DNA of 64,000 nucleotides from Tabrizicola_A aquatica (GTDB taxonomy: Bacteria; Pseudomonadota; Alphaproteobacteria; Rhodobacterales; Rhodobacteraceae), in assembly GCA_965194375.1 (NCBI GenBank), contig CBDAEL010000009.1. One strand, written 5' to 3'. The notes beneath the pieces are model-generated. The model did not search any database and was not told the DNA's origin. It saw only the letters and a list, made by a program, of their open reading frames with translations. Each line of letters begins with the position of its first letter. Position 1 is the first letter of the stretch. The translations under genes were made by a program, and so were the position numbers. This document shows positions 23,506-32,120 of the stretch, piece by piece.

Positions 23506-24831
23506 TCAGGACCCCTTGATCAGCTTGCGGCGCAGCCAGCCCGAAAGGCTGTCCATCAGCATGACCATCAACACGATCAGCACCATGTAATAGGCGACCT
23601 CTTCCCAGTCTTTTTGGGTGATGATCGCTTGGGTCAGCAACAGCCCAATGCCGCCGCCCACAATCGCGCCGATCACGGTCGCACTGCGGGTGTTGGATTC
23701 CAGATAATACAGCACCTGCGCCAGAAGCACGGGCATGATCTGCGGAATGACCCCAAACCGGGCTCGCTGCAGGCTGTTGGCCCCGGTGGACTGGATACCC
23801 TCGACCTGCTTTTCGTCGATGTTTTCCAAGGCTTCGGAAAACATCTTGCCGAACGAACCAACATCCGTGATCGCAATCGCAATGGCCCCGGTCATCGGGC
23901 CGGGACCAAAAGCGCGGCTTAGGATCACGGTCCAGATCAACCCATCCACGCCGCGGATGAAGTCGAACACGCGACGTGTGGCAAAGCGCAGGGGCCCGAG
24001 CGGGTTGAAGTTGCGCGCCGCAACAAAGCCCAAGGGCAAAGCCACAATGGCGGCCGTCATGGTGCCAAGGAAGGCCATCAGGATGGTCTCAAAGATCGCC
24101 CAAACCACATCGCCATGACGCCACATCTTGTTGGTCCAGAACTCGGCCACCATGTAGCCAATGTTGCTGCGCTCGGGCGACACGCGGTCTCCCCACAGCG
24201 CCAGTGCGCCCAGTTCAGCAAAGCTTTTGCCATAAAACGGGCTGTCGAGCGTGAAGAACCACAGCTCCCATCCCGCCTGATAGCGAAAGGTCTCCACCTT
24301 AGAGCGCGAATAGTTGAAGCGACCCGCATCCGTGGTCACCGAGATCTTATTGGCCGAGACGCTGATCCAGTCAGGAATGGGCTCGGGCGCCGTCATCACC
24401 GGCTTTCCGCCCTCGGAGCGGATGTCGATGGTGCCATAGCCCGGCACAACAAACCGCGCGCCTGCGTCGTCATAGGTCACGACATGGCCGGTCCCGAGAT
24501 CGATGGTGGTGACATTGTCTGCCACGCTGACCCACTCGGGCATCATGCCTGCGGGGTAAGTGCCTTTGGTTTCGCCCTCAATCGCAATCTCGACTGCGCC
24601 GCTGCGGTTGTCGCGGGTGACATGGGTTTTGTGCGACCAGAAGTCGGACAAGAGGATGGCGGCATTGTCGAACCGCGCGCGCTGGGCAAGGCCCGCGATG
24701 TCAAAACTGATGGCAGCATAGACCAGATACGCGATGATCGCTGCCGGGATGGCAAAGGCCAACTGGCGTTTGCGGTCAAAGCGGCGGGTGACGGTTTCGG
24801 CCAGTGTCGGGGCAAGGGTGGTCATGGTCAT
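23506..24831 (-). CDS. phnE: Phosphonate ABC transporter permease PhnE (long form)
   Basis: The product is 441 residues. One transmembrane segment (about 22-42) is followed by a roughly 200-residue extracytoplasmic region, and then the permease domain with several membrane spans and the ABC-coupling (EAA) loop around EALENIDEKQVEGIQSTGA. It forms the membrane channel with the second PhnE for phosphonate uptake. It lies 3 bp after the shorter phnE. The large periplasmic insert is common in Rhodobacterales PhnE proteins but of unknown role. Confidence 0.9.
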   Translation of the reverse strand: MTMTTLAPTLAETVTRRFDRKRQLAFAIPAAIIAYLVYAAISFDIAGLAQRARFDNAAILLSDFWSHKTHVTRDNRSGAVEIAIEGETKGTYPAGMMPEWVSVADNVTTIDLGTGHVVTYDDAGARFVVPGYGTIDIRSEGGKPVMTAPEPIPDWISVSANKISVTTDAGRFNYSRSKVETFRYQAGWELWFFTLDSPFYGKSFAELGALALWGDRVSPERSNIGYMVAEFWTNKMWRHGDVVWAIFETILMAFLGTMTAAIVALPLGFVAARNFNPLGPLRFATRRVFDFIRGVDGLIWTVILSRAFGPGPMTGAIAIAITDVGSFGKMFSEALENIDEKQVEGIQSTGANSLQRARFGVIPQIMPVLLAQVLYYLESNTRSATVIGAIVGGGIGLLLTQAIITQKDWEEVAYYMVLIVLMVMLMDSLSGWLRRKLIKGS

Positions 24832-24834
24832 GGC

Positions 24835-25713
24835 TTAGTGCCCTTTCACCAGCTTGTGGCGGAAATGGTCGGAAATCCGGTCGATGATGACGATGGCGAG
24901 GAAGAGCAAAAGGAAGATCGCGACCACCTGGTCATAGCGGCCCTGGCCCCATTGCATGGCAAGCTTGAGGTCATGGCCAATGCCACCTTCGCCGACAAAA
25001 CCCAAGATCGCGCTGGCGCGGACGTTGATTTCAAAGCGCAACAGCGCATAGGACAGCCAGTTTGGTGCGACTTGAGGGATAATGCCCAGCCACATGCGCT
25101 GACCCCATGTCGCGCCAACAGAGGCAAGACCTTCGACCGGCTTTAGGTCGGCATTCTCGGCCACTTCGGAAAAGAGCTTGCCAAGGGCGCCACCGGTGTG
25201 CAGCGCAATGGCGATGACGGCCGGCACCGGGCCGCCGCCCAAGACGTAGATCAGCACCAGCGCGATGACGATTTCGGGAATGGCGCGCAGCGCGTCCATA
25301 GTACGGCGAAAAACCGGGATCAGGCGGGGCCAGCGTGCCAGCCCGCGCGTTGCCAGCAAGGACAGCGCCATTGCGGCCAGTGCCCCGATCAGGGTCGCCA
25401 CGGCAGCGATGTTCAGCGTCTCAATCAGGGCGGGGATGTGTTCGATAAAAATGCCGGGCAGGTTGGCAAGCTTGACCCATGCTTCGGCGAAGACCTCTGC
25501 AGGGAAGTCTAAGACCTGATGCAGCCCCTCCCAGAACCCGCCAGCGTTGCGGTCATCTGCCAAAATCCAGCCTGATGCCATAAAGGCTACGAACAACACC
25601 ATGATGATGCCGCCATACATGCGTTTGCGGCGGACCATCTCAAGATAGGCTTCACGCGGGTCCTTCAGATCGGGGCGGGGTCCGGGTTCGGGACCAAAGG
25701 CGATATCGACCAT
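24835..25713 (-). CDS. phnE: Phosphonate ABC transporter permease PhnE (short form)
   Basis: The product is 292 residues with one N-terminal span and a permease domain of about five spans; the coupling loop is SEVAENADLKPVEGLASVGA. It pairs with the long PhnE downstream to form a heterodimeric channel. The ATG at 25713 follows AAGG by seven bases; a TTG two codons earlier is less likely. An 86-bp gap with a strong hairpin separates it from phnD. Confidence 0.9.
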   Translation of the reverse strand: MVDIAFGPEPGPRPDLKDPREAYLEMVRRKRMYGGIIMVLFVAFMASGWILADDRNAGGFWEGLHQVLDFPAEVFAEAWVKLANLPGIFIEHIPALIETLNIAAVATLIGALAAMALSLLATRGLARWPRLIPVFRRTMDALRAIPEIVIALVLIYVLGGGPVPAVIAIALHTGGALGKLFSEVAENADLKPVEGLASVGATWGQRMWLGIIPQVAPNWLSYALLRFEINVRASAILGFVGEGGIGHDLKLAMQWGQGRYDQVVAIFLLLFLAIVIIDRISDHFRHKLVKGH

Positions 25714-25743
25714 GTGCAAGCCTTGGACAAAAAGATGGGAAAA

Positions 25744-25775
25744 GGCCGGACCCCGGGGAGAAGCGGGGTCCGGCC
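25744..25775 (-). terminator. Intra-operon hairpin between phnD and phnE
   Basis: GGCCGGACCCC and GGGGTCCGGCC form a perfect 11-bp stem with a 10-base loop. It follows the phnD stop within the operon. It may attenuate transcription into the permease genes or protect the phnD message, giving more binding protein than permease. Confidence 0.65.
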
Positions 25776-25799
25776 GGCGATAAGGCCGAGAGCCGGGCC

Positions 25800-26699
25800 T
25801 TACATGCCTTCTTGCAGTTTGCGGGCGGCGAGGACGCCTTCGTACATCGAATGCTCAACCGGCACGAAGTCTTTGGCTTCACCAGCGGCAACGGCATAAG
25901 CGCATTCTTTGTCAGTTTCCCACAGGTCGGCGGTCAAGGTGGTGACCTTGTCCTTGACGTCCTGCGGCAACGCCTTGCGAACAACCATCGGGCCTTCGGG
26001 GATCAGGGCCGAGCGCCAGATTTCGACGATGTTGTTCATGTCGACCAAGCCTGCGTCAGCAGCCTTGCGGAAAGCGCCCGAGTTGTAGCCGTCTTCCCAG
26101 TTGCCAACGCCGTCAGCCCAAGACACGCCTGCGGCGAAATCGCCGTTTGCGACGCCGACGATGGTCTGCTCATGACCACCCGACATTTTGACTTCCGAGA
26201 AGTACTCTTCCAGCTTGCCATACTTGGCGGTCAATTCGGCGCCGGGGACCAGGTAGCCCGAGGTCGAGTTCGGGTCGGCGAAAGCAAAGACCTTGCCCTT
26301 GGCTTCGTCCATGTTGGTGATGCCACTGTCCTTGCGGGCGAAGCCGATGGAGTAATAGCCGGTCGAGTCGTTGGTGTTTTGCTTGGTCAACTTGACTTCA
26401 ACCGCTTCCGCGTCGGTCAGATAGATTTTGGCATAGGCCGAAGCGCCCAGCCACGCATAGTCGAGCGAGCCACCGAGGAGGCCCTGGATCACGCCGTCAT
26501 AGTCTGCGGGGGTGAACAGCTTGACCGGCACGCCAAGGGCTTCTTCCATCTTGGCGCGGAAGCACTCGTTCGAGGTCATGCGGTCCTGAGCGTTTTCGCC
26601 GCCCAAGATGCCGATGTTGAATTCAGTGATGGCGTCTTGTGCCATCGCGGTTCCGGTCAGCGCCGTGGTGGCGGCAAGGGCAATCAGCAGCTTTTGCAT
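25800..26699 (-). CDS. phnD: Phosphonate-binding periplasmic protein PhnD
   Basis: The product is 299 residues. The signal peptide MQKLLIALAATTALTGTAMA is cleaved before QDA, so the protein is periplasmic. It binds phosphonates and delivers them to PhnEE. Family landmarks are FNIGILGGENAQDR, YAWLGASAYAKIY and FADPNSTSGYLVPGAEL, the last forming part of the ligand pocket. GGAGAACACC precedes the ATG at 26699. It follows phnC and is set off from the permease genes by a hairpin. Codons are strongly biased to G/C and few synonyms, fitting high expression. Confidence 0.94.
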   Translation of the reverse strand: MQKLLIALAATTALTGTAMAQDAITEFNIGILGGENAQDRMTSNECFRAKMEEALGVPVKLFTPADYDGVIQGLLGGSLDYAWLGASAYAKIYLTDAEAVEVKLTKQNTNDSTGYYSIGFARKDSGITNMDEAKGKVFAFADPNSTSGYLVPGAELTAKYGKLEEYFSEVKMSGGHEQTIVGVANGDFAAGVSWADGVGNWEDGYNSGAFRKAADAGLVDMNNIVEIWRSALIPEGPMVVRKALPQDVKDKVTTLTADLWETDKECAYAVAAGEAKDFVPVEHSMYEGVLAARKLQEGM

Positions 26700-26761
26700 G
26701 GTGTTCTCCATGAGGGTTATGACCCGCGCCCGATCCCGGGCTTTGGGCCGGGGACTAAAAG

Positions 26762-27580
26762 TTAGGCCAACATCTGCGCGGCATAGGCCGCATCCGCAGA
26801 TGTGTCGGTCGGAATGGCGGTTGAGGTTGCGGACTCGTTGAACGAGGCATCCGCGCCGTAGATGTCGCGAGCAACACCTGTGGACAGCTGGTCGGGCGTG
26901 CCGTCGAACACGATGCGACCGTCACGCATGCCGATCACCCGGTCACAATAGCGCCGCGCGGTGTCCAGCGTGTGCAGGTTGGCAATGACCATGCGGCCAT
27001 CTTCGACGTTGATCTTTTTCAGCGTGTCCATGACGATTTGGGCGTTCATCGGATCGAGGCTGGCAATCGGCTCATCGGCCAGAATGATCTTGGGGTCCTG
27101 CATCAAGGCGCGCGCAATCGCCACGCGCTGCTGCTGACCGCCAGACAAAGCCTCAGCCCGTTTCGGGGCCTGCTCGGCGATGCCCAACCGGTCGAGAATC
27201 TCCAGCGCCTTCAAGATGTTGGCGCGGGGCCAGATGTTGAACATGGTCTGCAGCGTGCCCCGACGGTTCAAGATGCCGTGCAGCACGTTCGAGGCCACAT
27301 CCATGCGTGGCACCAGATTGAACTGTTGAAAGATCATCGCGCATTGGCTTTGCCATGCCCGTGCCTCGGCACCTTGCAGCGCCAGCACGTTGCGACCATC
27401 CACCAAGATCTCGCCTGACGTGGCATCCGTGAGCCGGTTCATCATGCGCAGAAAGGTCGACTTGCCCGCACCAGAACGGCCGATGATACCCACAAAGGCT
27501 GGCCGGTCGACGGTGAAGCTGGCGCGGTCCACTGCAGCCTTGGGGCCGAACATCCGCGTAACCGCCTTAACTTCCAACAT
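26762..27580 (-). CDS. phnC: Phosphonate ABC transporter ATP-binding protein PhnC
   Basis: The product is 272 residues, the ATPase of the phosphonate importer. It shows Walker A GRSGAGKSTFL, signature LSGGQQQRVAIAR and Walker B IILADEPIASLD. It is the first gene of phnC-phnD-phnE-phnE-hexapeptide transferase. A candidate Pho box lies 69 bp upstream of the start. The C-terminal tail (about 30 residues, Ala/Asp/Ser-rich) is longer than the minimal domain. Confidence 0.93.
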   Translation of the reverse strand: MLEVKAVTRMFGPKAAVDRASFTVDRPAFVGIIGRSGAGKSTFLRMMNRLTDATSGEILVDGRNVLALQGAEARAWQSQCAMIFQQFNLVPRMDVASNVLHGILNRRGTLQTMFNIWPRANILKALEILDRLGIAEQAPKRAEALSGGQQQRVAIARALMQDPKIILADEPIASLDPMNAQIVMDTLKKINVEDGRMVIANLHTLDTARRYCDRVIGMRDGRIVFDGTPDQLSTGVARDIYGADASFNESATSTAIPTDTSADAAYAAQMLA

Positions 27581-27649
27581 GAGACGACCCTTTGCAATCT
27601 TGGTTGCGCCGGGGATATCGGTGATTCATGACAAGGGCTTTGCGGTCAC

Positions 27650-27667
27650 ATGAAGGTTCCGTGACGC
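27650..27667 (-). promoter_or_regulatory. Candidate Pho box upstream of phnC
   Basis: On the minus strand, GCGTCAC-GGAA-CCTTCAT gives two units at the 11-bp PhoB period, 69 bp before the phnC start. The second unit has two mismatches to the usual CTGTCAT. Phosphate-starvation control of phnCDEE is common, which supports the call. Confidence 0.4.
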
Positions 27668-27691
27668 AGCCACCCGCCGAGCGGGCACCGA

Positions 27692-28585
27692 TCACCGCAG
27701 ATGGGGCGGCCAGATAAACACCTCATCGGGATCGACGCTCGCGCCTTCGGCCAATTCCATGCACCGCCGCCGCAGGGTTTCGGCCACACAAGACCGATCC
27801 AGTTTGCGCAGCTCTTCGCTGGCAAGGGGCTGGCCCACGGTCACATGCACCGACTTTCCCATCCGCCGCCGGGTTTCATGGAAAATCAGCGCAAGGCGCA
27901 AGGGATAGGAGGAATGGCTGGCAATCTGAAACAGCCGCGAGTTCTGACCCTGGAAATGCAAGGGCAGGGTGGTCACGCCCGGCAATGCGGCAAGCCGTCC
28001 GACGAAGGGATGCCATGCGGCATCAACCGCAGCCCCCTTCATGGGGCGGTTGGCCGTGGCAATGCCTCCGGCCGGAAAGATCGCAACCACTTTGCCTGCC
28101 AGCAAGAGATCGGCCGCGCGACGACGGGTTTCCCCGGTCAGGCGCCGCGCTTCAGTCGTGCCAGAGAAATCGACCGGCAACAGGTAAGGTTCCACCTCGG
28201 GCACCCGGCACAACAGGCTGTTGGTCATGATCGCCACATTGCCCCGCAGGGCCATGCCGAACTGACCAAGGCTGAGGCCATCGACGATACCAAAGGGATG
28301 ATTGGCGACCAGCAAGAGGCCGCCCTCGCGCGGCAGGCTCTCCAGCCGATCTTTGCGATGCACTTCAAGGCGCAGGTTCAAAAGCCGCATCGCGGCTTCG
28401 AACACGGGCTCATAGCGGGACGCGGGTGAGGCGGCCCATCCGGTGTAAAGCGACCGCAGCTTGGGCTGGCCCGAAAGCCGTTCAACCATGCGGATCAGGC
28501 TTCGGCGAAAGCGCGGCTGACTGGGATGCGAATAGCTCAGGTCCAGGTCGGCCGCAGGTGCCATCTCGCTGACAGAATCAAGCAT
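27692..28585 (-). CDS. PlsC-like lysophospholipid acyltransferase family protein
   Basis: The product is 297 residues. It has the acyltransferase catalytic motif NHPFGIVDG (NHxxxxD type) at about residue 90, and the acceptor-site motif FPAGGIATANRP further on. It would transfer an acyl chain to a lipid or haemolysin-like acceptor at the membrane. The ATG at 28585 follows GAGGGG; the much longer frame to 28804 has no ribosome site. It lies just upstream of phnC on the same strand, 24 bp past the candidate Pho box, but is transcribed towards phnC. A role in lipid remodelling at low phosphate is possible but unproved. Confidence 0.8.
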   Translation of the reverse strand: MLDSVSEMAPAADLDLSYSHPSQPRFRRSLIRMVERLSGQPKLRSLYTGWAASPASRYEPVFEAAMRLLNLRLEVHRKDRLESLPREGGLLLVANHPFGIVDGLSLGQFGMALRGNVAIMTNSLLCRVPEVEPYLLPVDFSGTTEARRLTGETRRRAADLLLAGKVVAIFPAGGIATANRPMKGAAVDAAWHPFVGRLAALPGVTTLPLHFQGQNSRLFQIASHSSYPLRLALIFHETRRRMGKSVHVTVGQPLASEELRKLDRSCVAETLRRRCMELAEGASVDPDEVFIWPPHLR

Positions 28586-28978
28586 TGGCGTTTTCCCCTC
28601 AAATCCAGCATGCCGAGGGGAAAAGGCGCGGCATGAAACCAAAGCGCGTGAATTGAACACGCAGGACCGCCGCGACGCCCCCCAGTCTTGACGCGCCTTC
28701 GTTATTCCTAGTCGGGGCGCGTAAACGTCGAATGACGCCAGTATTGCAGTTTTGCGACAGCACGCAGTCTGATGCTGCCTGTCGGGCGAGATTGACGGCC
28801 GCAAACCGGTTTTCCCGCGTGGCCATTCCCCCTTTCATAAGCGTGCACCGCTTTTGCGCCCCAAGACACCGCCAGCGCGATCATGTGTCATTCAATTCCG
28901 GTTTTATCTTTCGCCATCGCGGCTTGCCCCGGCCCGCCCCTTCGTGTCTGCTGCACGCAGCGCAAAAGGACCCGATCC
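28586..28978. other. 393-bp divergent interval, acyltransferase / aminotransferase
   Basis: No gene is supported here. The interval must contain both promoters. A TTGACG element near 28687 could be a -35 box, but no convincing -10 follows. No FNR-type or Pho-type site was seen. Confidence 0.35.
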
Positions 28979-30166
28979 ATGACACCCAAATACGCACAGC
29001 GAATGGCCAAGGTGCAGCCTTCAGCCATTGGTGAGCTTTTGGCTTTGGGGGCTGACCCCTCGATCATCTCGTTTGGCGGCGGCTATCCGGATGCGACGCT
29101 GTTTCCGGCGGACCAGCTCGACGCGGTGTTTCATGAGATCATCACGGCACCGGGCGGGGCTGCGATGCAATACGCGCCCTCCAACGGGCTGGCGCGTCTG
29201 CGCGATCAGGTCGCGGGGCTGATGCGCGCGGATGGCGTGGCGTGCACCGGTGATGACGTGCTGATCCTGCAAGGCTCGCAGCAGGGCTTGGACTTCGCGG
29301 CGCGCATGCTGGTCGATCCGGGCGATGTGATCGTGACCGAGGACCCGACCTTCCTTGGGGCGCTGATCGCCTTTGCGCCCAGCCAACCCGATTACGCCGT
29401 TGTCCCTGTCGATGATGAGGGGATGCAGACCGACAGGCTTGAGGCGATCCTTGCCGCCCAACCCCGGGTGAAGATGATCTACACCATCCCCGACTTTCAG
29501 AACCCCACCGGCGTGACCTTGTCACTAGAGCGGCGCAAGGCGCTGATTGCGCTGGCCAATAGTCATGATCTGATCGTGCTTGAGGATACCCCCTATCGCC
29601 ACATCCGCTTTGCCGGTCACAACCTGCCAACGCTGAAATCGCTGGATACCGAAGGGCGGGTGATCCACCTGGGCAGTTTTTCCAAGATTCTGGTGCCGGG
29701 CATGCGGATTGGTTGGGCGGTGGCCAATCCTGATCTTCTTTCCCGGATGGGACAGTTGAAAGTGGCCGCCGACACCCAAACCTCAACGCTGAACATGGCG
29801 GCCGCAAGCCTGTTCCTCGACCGCTATGACCTGAACGCCCATATCGCCACGCTGCGCGCCGCCTATGCGGTCAAGAAAGAGGCGATGCTGGACGCGATCC
29901 GTCGGCATTTCCCGCAGGAAATCATAGCGACCGATCCGCAAGGCGGCCTGTTCACATGGCTCACCTTCCCCGAAGGCTTCGATGCGACCGAGTTCATGCG
30001 CAATGTTGCCCTGCCCCAGGCGCGGGTCGCCTATGTGCCCGGCGCGACGTTCTTTCCCCTCACGCCGCGGGCCAATCATGCAAGGCTGAACTACTCAGCA
30101 CCGTCGCTGTCTGCAATCGAAACCGGGATGGCCGCCCTTGGCCGCGCCCTGCACGCCAATCTGTGA
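28979..30166 (+). CDS. PLP-dependent class I/II aminotransferase (MocR/Lys2-like fold type I)
   Basis: The product is 395 residues. The PLP lysine lies in HLGSFSKILVPGMRIGW, and the fold-type I signature IPDFQNPTGVTLS and EDTPYRHIRF are present. It resembles 2-aminoadipate/aromatic or branched-chain transaminases without the GntR DNA-binding domain. AAAGGA precedes the ATG at 28979. It is followed 13 bp later by a RraA-family gene, so the pair is likely an operon for degradation of an amino acid or amine. The exact substrate cannot be told. Confidence 0.87.
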   Translation: MTPKYAQRMAKVQPSAIGELLALGADPSIISFGGGYPDATLFPADQLDAVFHEIITAPGGAAMQYAPSNGLARLRDQVAGLMRADGVACTGDDVLILQGSQQGLDFAARMLVDPGDVIVTEDPTFLGALIAFAPSQPDYAVVPVDDEGMQTDRLEAILAAQPRVKMIYTIPDFQNPTGVTLSLERRKALIALANSHDLIVLEDTPYRHIRFAGHNLPTLKSLDTEGRVIHLGSFSKILVPGMRIGWAVANPDLLSRMGQLKVAADTQTSTLNMAAASLFLDRYDLNAHIATLRAAYAVKKEAMLDAIRRHFPQEIIATDPQGGLFTWLTFPEGFDATEFMRNVALPQARVAYVPGATFFPLTPRANHARLNYSAPSLSAIETGMAALGRALHANL

Positions 30167-30179
30167 AACAAAGGTCACC

Positions 30180-30848
30180 ATGCCCGTCACCCTGCACACC
30201 TCCGCCCCCAGCCTGACACCCGCAGAGATCGCCCGGTGGAGCGACATTCCCGTCGCCGTCGCAGTTGATCTGGTTCGTGAGGCGGGGCAGATCGACCCGG
30301 CCCTGCGCCCCTTGCGCCCGGCGGGGTCGCAGCCGCGTCTCTTTGGCACGGCCGTCACGGTGCACTGTGAGGCCCCGGATTTTGGCGCAGTCCTGCAGGC
30401 TTTGGACGTGATCGAACGCGGTCAGGTGCTGGTGATCGACGCGGGCGGCTACCGCGATGCGGCGATGATCGGTGACATCCTGTCAGGCCATCTGCGCAAT
30501 AAGGGGGTTGCGGGGCTGGTCTGCGATGGGGCCGTGCGCGACGTGGGCACCTTGGGCAGTTGGACCGATTTCCCGGTCTTCAGCCGCTGGATCAACCCCC
30601 GCGGCCCCACCGGCGCCGAAAAGGGGGCCATAAACCGGCCCGTCACGATCGGCGGTGTCCTCGTGGCGCCCGGTGATCTGATCATCGGCGACGACGATGG
30701 CCTTGTGGTCATCTCAGCACCGAACGCCCGCGCTCTGATCGGCGAGGCCGAGGCCAAACTGGCCCGCGAAGCCGGTTGGATCGAAGGGCTCGCCGCCGGA
30801 ACATCCGCAGTGGAGGTCTTTGGCCTACAGGCCGCGATCCGGGGGTGA
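30180..30848 (+). CDS. RraA / HMG-aldolase family protein
   Basis: The product is 222 residues of the RraA-like family, which includes 4-hydroxy-4-methyl-2-oxoglutarate aldolases and ribonuclease E inhibitors. Landmarks are TAVTVHCEAPDFGAVLQAL, VLVIDAGGYRDAAMIGDILS and GLVCDGAVRDVG, where Asp and Arg bind Mg and substrate in the aldolases. The pairing with an aminotransferase favours an oxo-acid aldolase over RNase control; that is inference. The start at 30180 overlaps nothing and is preceded by AAGG. Confidence 0.8.
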   Translation: MPVTLHTSAPSLTPAEIARWSDIPVAVAVDLVREAGQIDPALRPLRPAGSQPRLFGTAVTVHCEAPDFGAVLQALDVIERGQVLVIDAGGYRDAAMIGDILSGHLRNKGVAGLVCDGAVRDVGTLGSWTDFPVFSRWINPRGPTGAEKGAINRPVTIGGVLVAPGDLIIGDDDGLVVISAPNARALIGEAEAKLAREAGWIEGLAAGTSAVEVFGLQAAIRG

Positions 30849-30960
30849 AGGGGCCATGCTCGCAGTTTTGACGACAGCCCTTTGACGCTCATGCCCCGAT
30901 CGCGTGGCTGGCAGCCAATCCCATTCGGCGCACCAAGCAGGCCGGTCTGACAAGACCTCG

Positions 30961-31031
30961 AACGGCGAAAACCCGTCGAGCACGACAAAGACAGCAGGGG
31001 GCCAGTGCGACACTGACAGGGTTTCGCCGTT
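30961..31031 (+). other. Possible structured RNA leader (three-helix junction) upstream of the solute-binding-like gene
   Basis: Outer arms AACGGCGAAAACCC (30961-30974) and GGGTTTCGCCGTT (31019-31031) pair with one bulge. Two smaller hairpins lie inside: GTCG-AGCA-CGAC (30975-30986) and CAGTG-CGA-CACTG (31003-31015). The block sits 78 bp before the ATG at 31110. No known riboswitch class was recognised. A minus-strand open frame also crosses it, so a relic gene is an alternative. The rest of the 261-bp gap holds nothing else recognised. Confidence 0.4.
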
Positions 31032-31109
31032 TGAGGCGTGGATAACATTTGTCTTGCGGTGGGTGTTCTGCAAGCCTGGTGCAGGCCGTCGAAAGAAGGG
31101 TTTTGGAAC

Positions 31110-32120
31110 ATGCTGCGCATACTGGGGTGGGCTGGATACGACACAGGGCTGCGCCGCGCCTTTGACAGCTTTACCCGCGACACCGGAATTGCTGTTTCCT
31201 TCAAAGGCGCCCGCAATCAGGACGAGATGCATCACGTCGCGCAGACCGAAGCATTTGACATCGCCTGCCCGACGACCGACCGGCTCGCCAGTTGGCTGGA
31301 CAGCCGCTTGATTGCCCCTCTGGACGAAGACCGGATCGGCTTTGCGCGGATTGATCCGGCCTTTCATGCCGATGCGCATACGATCATTCACGGCAGGCGC
31401 TATGGATCGCCAAACATCTGGGGCGGTGCCGGGATCGGGCATCACAGGGACCACGCCCCGCTTGACCCTGCCGGGCTCAGCCTGATGGCCCTGTTCGACC
31501 CGGCCTATGCGGGTCGCCTGACGATGCGCGAGGACACGGCCTTTGTCGCCGCCGGTCGGGCCTTAGAGGCGGCAGGGCTGTTGCCTTACCCGTTTGACGA
31601 CTCCTATCGGTTCGAAGACAGGATGATCGCCAATTATGACGTCATCGGTGCGTTTTTAGCCGATCGCGCGGCCCATGTGGCCCGGTTCTGGTTCAGTGAG
31701 GAAGAGGGGATGGACGCCTTCCGTTCGGGCGCCTGTGTGGTCGGCTACAGCTGGGACACGACAATGGCGGCCCTGCAACGCGAGGGGTTTCCCGGCAATT
31801 TCATCGCCCCAATCGAGGGGACGAACTGCTATCTGCAGAACTTCGTGCTCAGCGCCAAGGCCGATCCCGGCCCGGCGCAGGACTGGATCGCTTGGGTCAA
31901 CACACCCCAGGGTTCGGCGCAATACGCCACCGCCTTTGGGGCGAACCCCACCGCCACGGGCGCGAGGGCGCTGTTGCCTGCGCAGGATCAGTCGTTCTTT
32001 GCCGCCAGCTATCCGGCCGAAGCTTTGGCTAAACTGTGGTGGCAGCCCGAGCAGCCACTGTGGTTCGTGAAACATCGTGGCGAGTATGCCCGACGATACC
32101 GAATGGCCGTCGAAGGATGA
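31110..32120 (+). CDS. Extracellular solute-binding-like protein without a signal peptide
   Basis: The product is 336 residues and has the fold of spermidine/putrescine-type binding proteins. The mature-like start MLRILGWAGYDTGLRRAF is followed by segments such as FDIACPTTDRLASWLD, LMALFDPAYAGRLTMRED and YLQNFVLSAKA. Such proteins normally carry an export signal, but none is encoded: the in-frame upstream codons (from 31038) are not hydrophobic in the right way. It may act in the cytoplasm or as a sensor, or use an unusual leader. The start follows GAAGGG. Its stop overlaps the metallo-hydrolase start by 4 bp. Confidence 0.7.
   Translation: MLRILGWAGYDTGLRRAFDSFTRDTGIAVSFKGARNQDEMHHVAQTEAFDIACPTTDRLASWLDSRLIAPLDEDRIGFARIDPAFHADAHTIIHGRRYGSPNIWGGAGIGHHRDHAPLDPAGLSLMALFDPAYAGRLTMREDTAFVAAGRALEAAGLLPYPFDDSYRFEDRMIANYDVIGAFLADRAAHVARFWFSEEEGMDAFRSGACVVGYSWDTTMAALQREGFPGNFIAPIEGTNCYLQNFVLSAKADPGPAQDWIAWVNTPQGSAQYATAFGANPTATGARALLPAQDQSFFAASYPAEALAKLWWQPEQPLWFVKHRGEYARRYRMAVEG

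Noticed and set aside
30840..31060. A Trp-rich minus-strand frame (GFSPFEVLSDRPAWCAEWDW)
   Set aside because: It looks protein-like but matches no family I know and has no clear start; kept only as an alternative to the RNA-structure finding.
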